A stretch of DNA of 64,000 nt from Chenopodium formosanum (taxonomy: Eukaryota; Streptophyta; Magnoliopsida; Caryophyllales; Amaranthaceae), in the NCBI GenBank assembly GCA_024500155.1, contig CM044871.1, positions 33,540,728 to 33,604,727 on the forward strand, read 5' to 3'. Position numbers and translations under genes: made by a program. The notes beneath the pieces are model-generated. The model searched no databases, was not told where the DNA came from, and worked only from the letters and a program-made list of their open reading frames with translations. Of this stretch, positions 55,727 through 64,000 are shown piece after piece (position 1 is the first letter of the stretch; each line of letters opens with the position of its first letter).

Positions 55727-57156
55727 TGATAGGGTAAAGTCATATCCCCTAATCAAAAGTATTACCTAAGTCCTCTAACTAATACAGATAAGGAAGTAGG
55801 GTCAAATCCACATGGAAACAAGTCTTTCTACTCCTAATTAATTATTATAATCAAAATTATCAAGGTAACCAATGTTGTTATAATTAAAGACTATACTACG
55901 AAGATTATGATCAAGCAAAAAAAAAGTAGGGAGAAATTAAATATTAAAAGGCCTAGGGCGTAGGTTCACTAATAAATAATATTACAGGGAAAATCATAAT
56001 AAGCAATCATCAAGCATTAATTAATCAGATTATAAAGGACTTTCGCTACGTATTATAATCACATAGTTAATTTACCGGTATTAGAACTCATCTGTCGAAT
56101 CTCGACTTAACCATTTAGAAATTAGTCCGCCTATTGAAACTAAGCCTAAACATCAATTCTCATCTGTCGAATCTTGAATTAATATTGTTAAACTCAAACA
56201 ATTAAATCTGGTCAAACCTAATTGCATAGCATTAAATCAATCAATAGGAAATTAACCAAGCATTGATAATCAACAATCAGAAATTTACCTCTTCATATTA
56301 TTTATTAGATCCCCATAAACCCTAGAAATAAAACTACTCAAGCATAAATAAATCTAAACTAATCAAATCAATAAAGCAAGACATAATGAAAGAATTAAAT
56401 AAAATAACTGAAATTAAAAAAAAAAAAAAAAAGAAATTGTTACCAAAAGAAATCTGGATTAATGAATATAATTAAGAACAATGTTGAGAGAGTTTAAGAG
56501 AGAGAAAATATTCTAAGTAGAGAGAGAAAATCTAAAAGAGAAGGTAATAAAAAATCACGTACAAAAATCGTACTTAAACATCCCTAAAACAAATCCTTAA
56601 ACAAAACTAATTAGGTCCTTAGAAAAACACTCGCCTGATCGGGAGAAGGGCTGCCCGATCGGGCCCACCTATTTTTACTACCCCCTTGCTGGTGTGCTGC
56701 GCCCGATCGAGCCTACGCTGACCCGATCGGGCGCGACTTCTTCCTTGATGCTGCTATGCGCGCGCCCGCCCGATCGGGCGTATGCTTGCCCGATCGGGCT
56801 CGGCTTCTTCTTCGAGGCTAGGATTTCGATTGGGCTCGATTCCTCGAGCCAATCCGGATTTCCTCATCTAGTCTAGATTACTTGATCCAATTGCCCCGGT
56901 ATCACATACCGAGCCCTTAATCACCGGCTCTCACCGATCCTGGGCTTCAAAGATGGTCGTGTCCTCCTAATGCTCGTAGTTGCTTCGTGAAAAACCCGGA
57001 AAACGCTCCAAGTGTGCAATTTCCTACAAAAATCAAGCAAAACTACAAAACACTAGAAAACACAAATTAGTAATAAAAGTGGCCCTAAAGAGCAAAAAAT
57101 ACTACTAATTACGACCATGGGACAGGGGTAAAGCACTATATAAATTGGACATATCA
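55727..57156 (-). repeat. 5' LTR of inner Athila
   Basis: On + TGATAGGGTAAAG ... GGACATATCA, 1430 bases. Palindrome array at 56632-56803, six copies in three pairs. Compared with the 3' LTR it has an extra ~45 bases near 56945-56985. Confidence 0.9.
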
Positions 57157-57293
57157 ATGCACTACTACACATTTCGTAAGAGAGAAGGTAGGAAAATGAC
57201 GGGATAAAAACGTGCAACAAGATTGTTGCACGCAAGTGAGGAGGGAGGTGCCAAAAGAAAGAAAAAGAGGGATCAATAGGAAAAACAACAAAA

Positions 57294-57324
<31 letters not shown>

Positions 57325-58845
57325 AAGAAGAAGAAGAAGAAGAAGAAGAAGAAGAAGAAGGGGGAATAAAAGAATGGAAAGAAAAAGAAAAGGCAAATCC
57401 TCCTCACTAAAATATTTTTGGGTGGGAACATAACCCTTTTCCTCAACAATAGACGAATGAGGGACATTATGATCATCATAGACAAGGGGGTCCCTAATAG
57501 GCTCATTGAGATAGGAAGGGAGAAAAATAGGGCAATAAAGGATGTGGTCAAACCTTTGAGAAAAAGGGATAAGAGAAATAGGCAAAGGGGTAGCTACTCC
57601 CTCAACACAAGGTCTCACATCGCCAATGAGGGCATGAAAATCAACCATAGAGTCCTCAAATGAAGATCTCTCACAATTTACATCTCCCTCAAGCTCAAAA
57701 ACTCCAAAGGAATCAACCTCGTCCTCCTTTAAACTAGAATAAACAACCTTTCCTTCAACAAACTCAAAACCTAAGTCTTCAAAACCGTGCATGAGAGGAG
57801 GTAGAGTCATCGTAAACTCATCTAAATCCCAATAAGCTTTCTCGATGAACTCATCCAAAAATCTATAAATTCTCATATGGCTCTCACAAAACAAATAGGA
57901 CATTACCTCAAAAGATTCTATGTATTCATAGATTAAAGGCTCACAAACATACACTTAAGGCTCATCAAGATGGGAAAGAGGGTTAGGATTTTCAAATTCA
58001 ACTCTCTCTTCATTCTTAACTCTTTCACCATCACTCATATTCTCATCAAAGGTATCCTACACTCTCTTGGTTGCTCTAAAATATCATTATCATCCTCAAC
58101 ACACACATTGGATTTGAAATTTTCACACACAAGCATTAATGATGACAATTGACTTTCCAACTCTTCTCTTCATTCAAAACACCATCATGCTCTCTAATAT
58201 TCTCCATTTGGCTCCTTAAAATTTCTATCATTTGTCTCTCCGAGGGCCTAAGATTAGGATTCATCTCTAACTCCCACAAAGATTCATCAATTTGGCTATA
58301 GGGGACCAAATACTCATCACAAGAGTTTGGAGTGTGAAAAGGTGAAGAGGTTTGAGGATCAAGAGTAGAAGAAGAGCCACAACCAAAGGTAGGATAATCA
58401 TCATTACAAACATGAGCATTTTCATTAAATAGGGGAGTAGGGGCACAATCAATCATATGAGATTTGTCAACTTGAGCATGCACCTCACTATCATGAACAA
58501 AAGAGGAAATAGAATCGAAAGCACTTGTTCTAGGTTCACTCATGGGATCATTTGCAATTCATGGGAAATCATGCGAGCATAAGAAGAATTAACACATTGC
58601 ACATCAAAATTAGAAGCACGATTACCCCTATTATAGACTTCCCAAGCAAACCAAACATAAAAATCCCAAGCATCTTCGATAGAAAATGCTCTAAATCTAC
58701 CATTATGCATTCCTTCAACTATATCCCTAGTTTGTTCATTCAAACCAAAATAACAAATCTTACAAGCCTCCCAAAGACTACAACGATTATAGTCAAGAAA
58801 TCCCTCAAGTCTATGGAAATATTCACAAAAAAGGCTCATTGTCAT
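57157..58845 (-). pseudogene. ORFs of unknown function behind the PBS of the outer Athila-like element
   Basis: In element order: MTMSLFCEYFHRLEGFLDYN... (58845-58540), MSEPRTSAFDSISSF... (58543-58136, sharing an ATGA with the stop of the first) and MYVCEPLIYEYIESFEVMSY... (57954 to the insertion). They probably derive from one long ORF. Parts are aromatic-rich (CSLWEACKICYFGLNE, AWDFYVWFAWEVYNRG), parts acidic. I see no CCHC knuckle, DSG or RT motif. Position directly after the PBS is that of gag, but I do not recognise a Gag fold from the sequence. The last ORF is extended by a poly-Leu tract coded by a microsatellite and is cut at 57156. Confidence 0.5.
57295..57361. repeat. (GAA)n microsatellite
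   Basis: About 22 uninterrupted AAG units. Read on minus in frame it encodes poly-Leu; on plus it encodes poly-Arg. Both are artefacts of expansion. Confidence 0.95.
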
Positions 58846-58980
58846 ATTGAGGAAATGAGAAACATGCCATTTTTTTTACAAAGCAAGCAAAAGTAAAAAA
58901 AAAAAAAAAAAAAGAAAAAACAGAAAACTATATACAAAGACCTAGACTCAAGTAATCAAAAACACTCAAACATACACACC

Positions 58981-59000
58981 GTTCCCCGCCAACGGCGCCA
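58981..59000 (-). other. Primer-binding site of outer Athila-like element, tRNA-Asp type
   Basis: Minus strand TGGCGCCGTTGGCGGGGAAC against the Asp PBS TGGCGCCGTTGCCGGGGA: one mismatch in 18. Three bases separate it from the LTR. Confidence 0.85.
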
Positions 59001-59003
59001 TTT

Positions 59004-60422
59004 TGACGAGGGGTGGAACTAGGTCATTGAATCTAATCCTCCCTTGGTCAAACTAAATTTATAAACACTTAACAAACCTATATACAAGTATAGAGGCAAG
59101 TCAGGGGTCGAACCTAAAGGAACGGTAATGTTCAAGCGCTCTCAATTATGCGCCTAAGTTAGGTCGAAGACAAAGATAAAAGGAGAACACTAACAACTAA
59201 GAAACAAGGAAACCAAACAAATAAAGCACTAGGAACTGGGATCAATAAGCAATCATGACAATTGTAGCAACTCGGAAATACATGCAAGTCAACGGTTGTG
59301 AAGACTAATGGCAAGCTCAATAAAAAGAGTCAATAAGCTATCTCCTAGAGGTCAAACTAGCGCCAACTACGAGAGACTCTAACTAGGAGCATCACTAATC
59401 AAGCTCAATCAACAATTACAATTCCTAAATCAATGGTTCGTATCATTAGAAATTACAATGCAATCTAGCACAATTCTCAAGGCCTAATGGAATTACATAC
59501 ATGAAAAATTCCATTAATCACTTTAATCTCAACAATTAATAACCACAATCCCCAAATTAAGCACAATCAATCAATCATACAAGTTTTACCCAATCCCAAG
59601 CAAACAACTGTCATTGATAATAGAGAAGATCTCCCACACAATTGTCACCATTGAATCATTAATCTCTCAATCACCATTGAAATTCCTCACTTTCTCTCTC
59701 TAAAATCTACTCCTAAACTAACACTAAAACTAGAGAGAGAAAATCTCAACTAAGCTAAGAATATGATCTAAAATGTGAAATGAAACTTATTCTAAACTTT
59801 TCCAAAAAATAGGGTTTCAAAGGTATTTATAGAGGCGCGAAAACGAAAATTGAGCAAACAAATACCCCGGAAGGCGGGCCCGCGCTGCAGGGGAGGCGCG
59901 CCCATGCTGCACGAGTAGCGCGCCCGTGCCTTGCGCGCCCACGCATCTCTGGGTTTCTTCAAGTCTTCTCGCGGCTTCGTGCGTTCGCTAAGGTCGCACG
60001 ATTGTAATGATGATGAACACTAAAGTAGGAGTTCCCTAAACACAATGATTTTGGGTTCAACACCCCATATTCATGAGAGCACAACATGAGAGCGCAAGAG
60101 CTAAGACTTGGAATTTCCACTTCCTTGCATCTTGAGCTTTCCAATTGCCATGAGCTTGCTCCAAAATCTTCCTCCACCTTATTAGATCACCAATATCAAG
60201 ACCCGAACCTCGTAAAATACCTACAACCACGAAAATAGAGCAAATAAAGGAGAAAAGACTAGAAAACCCATAGAAATGCACAAAAGCTACAAAATAAGAG
60301 AGGAAAGGTAAGACTAAGACCAAAAGCATAAAACTAAGAATTTATTAAGCATGAAAGCCATTTAAATAGGAAGAAAACAACCTAAATACTCATCAAATGG
60401 GTGCTATTTATGACACCCATCA
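59004..60422 (-). repeat. 5' LTR of outer Athila-like element
   Basis: On + TGACGAGGGG ... GACACCCATCA, 1419 bases, about 190 shorter than its partner, mainly from a deletion after AGCAAACAACT near 59610. Reverse TATA at 59824-59831 and GC-rich block at 59868-59950. Confidence 0.85.
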
Positions 60423-60427
60423 GCAAG

Positions 60428-61230
60428 AGGTCAAGCTTCAGTCACTAGAGACGAGCTCACGAAATTTTTGACGAGTTTCAAAGGTGAGATCAAGGACCTG
60501 ATCGAAAAAGAAACGTCGGGCTCTAGCAAGGGTTAGCCGGCCACGAAGTCTCCTCGAAATACGAGGAAGAAGTCAGTTAAAGAAAGGCAGCTTACTCCAC
60601 ACCCCAAGGATAAGACTGCACCCGCCATTGACTAGTCGAAGATCCTTCAGCCTCAGACGGGCACAAGGAAGGTCAACCGTGTTGTTAAGCCGGAAGGTAC
60701 CAAGAAGACTTACACCGACGCTTGGCATGCCATCGATCAAAATGGGAGCCAGCAGCTGTCTGAGTCATCCTCTACCTCGAGCTTTCCATATAGCTTCAAG
60801 AATACATCTGCAAGGAAAACTCAATCCTTGCATAAGAGCCATACACGTAGTAATACCGTCCATTTCTGGCCCTCACATGATCTGGATTACACCGTACGTA
60901 CCCCCATGGTGCTCACATGGTGCTCAAATCCCCCATGAGGAACAAGAATATATTCTGCCACTTCTATCAGGAAGTGGGCCATGAAATCAACGACTGTTAT
61001 AGTCTCAAGCAGACGTTGGACCGTCTGGATGACAAGGGCTTATTGAAGTCCTATGTCTTGAAGTCCAAAGTGATTTCTAAGACGAATCATGGGCAGTCGT
61101 CAAATATTGTCCAGCCTACTAGTAGCTCGGATATCAACAAGGATCCAGTCTACACCATTGCAGGCAAATTCGCATGCGGTGGGCCGACCATTCGAGGCAC
61201 CAAAAATCATCCTTAGAGGATGATCCATTC
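60428..61230 (+). pseudogene. gag: Gag of the Tat element, remainder
   Basis: Continues the frame cut at 38470. After several frame breaks, 60940-61060 reads NIFCHFYQEVGHEINDCYSLKQTLDRL, the Tat-type Gag zinc finger (C-x2-(Y)-x4-H-x4-C variant) with its following helix, then SDINKDPVYTIAGKFACGG, which precedes protease in Tat elements. Confidence 0.7.
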
Positions 61231-61329
61231 ACTTGATGATGGATAAGCATCCTCTAGTGGAACATTCCCAGACGTCCTCATCATTGAGAAGGATCGAGGC
61301 AAAGTACGCCGACCACATGCAATCCTGTC

Positions 61330-61884
61330 GTCATTGTATGCAAGGTCGCTAACCAGCTGGTTGGCCGAATCCTAATAGACACGAATAGCTCCTCTGATCT
61401 TATCAGCTACAAGTGTCTGTCCAAGCTTAATTATAAGCTGGACAATCTGCGCAACGTCTCTTATCTATTAGTTGGCTTTGGTGGAGGGGTTGTGCACCCA
61501 GTCAGACAAATTAATATACCCATCCGGCTGGGGGAGAAAGGGAAAGGGAGACACATGGTCGTCCGGTTCTTGGTGGTTAAAAAGCTGACCACCTACAACA
61601 TTATTCTTGGCCTACCCACTCTGAACGAGTGCAAGGTCGTCATCATCCTAGCTCTCATGCTTCTCAAGTATGACAAGGATGATAGCTTTGTTGGCTCCCT
61701 CAACGGGGATCAGAACACCACAAGGGAGTGTTATCTCTCAGACATCAAGCCGACTGCTGCTGCAGGCAGTCAAGCTAATGAGCCAATAGACCTTGAGGAT
61801 GTCAAGGACCCTGATTCGTCCCCTCCAGCCGCAATGAAAAGAAAAACTAAACAGCTGGTGAAGGTGAAAAAAGAGAAAAAATAG
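61330..61884 (+). pseudogene. Protease of the Tat element
   Basis: LVGRILIDTNSSSDLISY is the active-site region (family form RVLIDTGSSVDIL; here DTN in place of DTG). Downstream VVRFLVVKKLTTYNIILGLPTLNE and NGDQNTTRECYLSD are the usual Tat protease C-terminal blocks. Stops separate this from gag and RT. Confidence 0.75.
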
Positions 61885-63392
61885 CAATCACTAATCGGGG
61901 AACGGTTAGATGATTTCCGTCCCCGGCCGGCCGGTGAGCATGTTGATATTCCTCTGGACGATAGCCGTCTAGAGCGAATGTTAAGGTGGACGACTATCTT
62001 TAAAAGGCTTTGGTGCAAACTTGCACCTCCTACTAAAAGAATTCAAAGACACCTTTGCATTTGAAGTAGAAGAGATGCCAGGCATTAGCCTGGATCTCGC
62101 TGTCCACAAACTCGCTCTTGATTTACAAAAGAAGCCTATCTGACAGAAGAAGAGAAATCACGGCGAGGAAAGAAGTCACGCGGCAACTGTCGAAGTTAAA
62201 AAGCTACCAAACACTGGGTTCATTCAGCCATGTTACTTACCTGATTAGGTCGCGAATGTTGTGCTTGTAAAGAAGCCGAATGGAACCCGGCGCATGTGTG
62301 TTGATTACACAGATCTCAACAAGGCATGTCCAAAGGACAGTTATCTGCTCCCATAGATTGACAGTGTTGTCGACTTTACAGCTGACCATGCCTTAATGAG
62401 TTTCATGGACGCTTACTCTGGCTTCCATCGGATACCCTTATGGAAAAAAGATCAAGAGAAGACGACCTTCGTCACTAATCAAGGGTTATTCTGCTAACTG
62501 TGATGCCGTTTGGTTTGAAGAATTCTCTTGCTACTTTCCAACGAATGATTAATACAGTCTTCATTAATCAAATTGGAAGGAACATAGAGGTGTACATTGA
62601 TGATATGATAGTCAAATCCAAGCTCTAGACGGATCACCTTGCTGATCTCCGAGAAACCTTCACCACACTCAGGCGGCATAAGGTTATGTTAAATCCCAAG
62701 AAATGTGTATTTTGTGTGGAGTCTGGGAAGTTTCTTAGATACCTGATTGATTAAAGGGGAATAGAGGCTAACCCCGAGAAGATATAGGGGGTAATTGACA
62801 TGAAGTCACCTCGCACTCTCAAGTAAGCTCAGAAACTAACTGGTTGCCTGGGGTATTGGGAAGATTCCTCAACCGGTCACGTGACAAATCCCTTTACTTC
62901 TTCCAAGCACAAAGGAAGAAGACTAGATTCGAATGGGGGGATGATGCAGAAGTGACCTTCTTAAAATTAAAAAGAACACTTGCACTCTTTGTGAAGGCTA
63001 GTTAGCCCTCTGCCCAAAAAGACATTATACATGTACTTAGTCGTCTCATACCATGCCCTCAGTGTCGTTCTCCTTGCTGAAAGAGACGACATCCAGCTCT
63101 TAATTTATTTTATTAGCCATGTACTCAGAAGTGCTGAGCTCCGATACCCCATGGTTGAAATTTTGGCCTCGCCCTTTACATGGCAGTAAAGAATTTGAAA
63201 CCATACTTCTTGGCGCATCCGGTTGTGATATACACAGATCAACCCCTCAAGCGGCCTATGGGATATTGAAATTCAAAGTCTTGAAATCACTTACGAACCA
63301 AGAAAGGCAGTGAAGGGTCAGGCGTTTGCCGACTTCATTGTCGAAACGACATGACCGGTTCCACCAAATAATAATGATCAGGTTTGGAAAGT
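61885..63392 (+). pseudogene. RT and RNase H of the Tat element, heavily decayed
   Basis: Readable in pieces: NVVLVKKPNGTRRMCVDYTDLNKACPKDSY (62250-62345), MDAYSGFHRIPL (62405-62440), MPFGLKNSLATFQRMI (62502-62550), VYIDDMIVKSK (62591-62623; both catalytic Asp kept), then VLNPKKCVF-like sequence. RNase H pieces: HALSVVLLAERDD (63050-63090) and ITYEPRKAVKGQAFADFIVE (63288-63350). Stops occur every ~100-200 bases. The element is cut at 63393 by the SIRE-like LTR; integrase and 3' LTR lie outside. Confidence 0.8.
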
Positions 63393-64000
63393 TGTTAGTT
63401 GAGACGATTAATACAAGAGGGGGGTGAATTGTATCGAGTTCCTAATGACTAATTTTCCGGAATAATAAAACAATGCATATAGGAACTTGCAAAGACACAC
63501 AGATTTTACAAGGAAACCTTCCAGGGCCCAACTAGAAGTAAAACCTTGACCCTACCTTAATGATTTCAAACACAAAAGACTTCACTATAATAGGGCAAAC
63601 ACTAAGTTACAACCTATTAACACATACCTTTATTCACAAGTTCCACACATGCTACTCGATAGGACCCTATCCCACCCAATCTAAGTACCACAGTTAGATT
63701 CACTCGTACTGCCAAAGTACAAAACTCTCAGCTTCACACTAGAAGCTTATACATTTTATATGCAATGTAAAAATGACAAACTCACCCAAATAACCCAAAC
63801 AATACAAATGTATGACACTTAGTATATGATAGGCAAGCTATGCATGAAATCCGAAACTAATATGACAAGTTCGAAGCTTGGTAAACTTACTCTATTAATG
63901 CTTAGTGATTTCTCCACGCATAAACTCCCAAAAACCTTAAACCATTTCGATCTCTACTATTTATACAAGTATGACTTGTATAGCAAGTAGGTTTTCTAAA
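63393..64000 (-). repeat. SIRE-like copia LTR, reverse, runs off the window
   Basis: Begins TGTTAGTTGAGACG (reverse of the LTR end), then a GAGGGGGGTGAATTG tract. It aligns inverted with 43150-43553: shared words include GGGCCC(A/T)(A/G)CT, GCCCTATTATAGTGAAG and GGATAGGGTCCTATC. A reverse TATA lies at 63958-63965. Left flank AAAGT; the right flank is outside. Confidence 0.75.

Larger units (their letters stand above)
44646..57156 (-). mobile_element. Inner Athila element, full length, minus strand
   Basis: LTRs 44646-46050 (3') and 55727-57156 (5'); flanks ATGAA and ATGCA (4 of 5 match). In element order: 5' LTR, Asp-type PBS, gag with a CCHC knuckle, protease, RT, RNase H, integrase, a palindrome array, an env-position ORF, 3' UTR, PPT (GCTTGGGGGAGTT) and 3' LTR. 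Length 12.5 kb, normal for Athila. Gag, protease, RT and the env-like ORF carry stops or frameshifts; the integrase frame is open. By eye the LTRs are about 91 percent alike over 145 bases. Confidence 0.9.
38471..60422 (-). mobile_element. Outer Athila-like element, minus strand, with two nested insertions
   Basis: LTRs at 38471-40085 (3') and 59004-60422 (5'). Flanks are CCAAG (38466-38470) and GCAAG (60423-60427), a 4-of-5 target duplication. An Asp-type PBS lies at 58981-59000 and the reverse PPT (AATACCCCAAAGCTT) at 40086. Without the nested elements the interior is about 4.2 kb and shows no pol, only a few ORFs near the PBS and an Athila-like 3' region. That suggests a non-autonomous Athila relative mobilised by others. 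It inserted into the gag of the Tat element. By eye the LTRs are about 91 percent alike over the first 180 bases. Confidence 0.85.

Noticed and set aside
57212..57433. Plus-strand frame with poly-Arg
   Set aside because: It is the translation of the (GAA)n microsatellite on the strand opposite the element.

Overview
The window is plant nuclear DNA made almost entirely of nested transposable elements. It is AT-rich and shows no convincing host gene, rRNA or tRNA gene. The lineages (Ty3/gypsy Ogre/Tat, Tekay-type chromovirus and Athila, Ty1/copia SIRE-like LTRs, a Mutator-like and a CACTA DNA transposon) point to a eudicot with a repeat-rich genome. I cannot name the species from the sequence.

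Layout. 1-2800: Ogre-like LTR sequence, an Arg-type primer-binding site (PBS) and the start of a decayed gag, all on +. 2801-6426: LTR, PBS and non-coding interior of an initiator-Met-primed gypsy remnant. 6427-17066: a minus-strand Ogre-like remnant with its 3' LTR (split by a CACTA element), polypurine tract (PPT), a 3' region with a 37-bp tandem array, and a gag with a triplicated zinc-finger-like module. Its pol and 5' LTR are missing, and a Tekay-family solo LTR (10159-12916) sits inside it. 17935-23026: a + strand Ogre LTR split by a Mutator-like element, which is itself split by a solo LTR of the same Ogre family with a perfect 5-bp target duplication.

23865-37263: a full-length but broken Tekay-type chromovirus (TSD TAGTG) with an extra ORF ahead of gag that carries a SUMO-interaction-like motif. 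Its 3' LTR holds an Athila-type solo LTR (34892-36514). From 37712 to 63392 a decayed Tat element on + is split by a large minus-strand Athila-like element (38471-60422). That element in turn holds a SIRE-like solo LTR (41321-43553) and a second, younger Athila element (44646-57156) with gag, protease, RT, RNase H, integrase and an env-position ORF. A second SIRE-like LTR (63393-64000+) runs off the edge.

How the parts work together: each gypsy unit follows LTR - PBS - gag - pol - PPT - LTR, with at least three primer classes (initiator Met, Asp-like, Arg-like). Every pol here is broken by stops or frameshifts, except that one Athila integrase is open through its three catalytic residues. The most unusual signal is an array of CCCGATCGGG-type palindromes, two per 63-68 bp unit. 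It occurs in both LTRs of the inner Athila and again, in more copies, just upstream of its env-position ORF. Several unrelated LTR families in the window also carry GC-rich palindromic blocks just before their TATA box.
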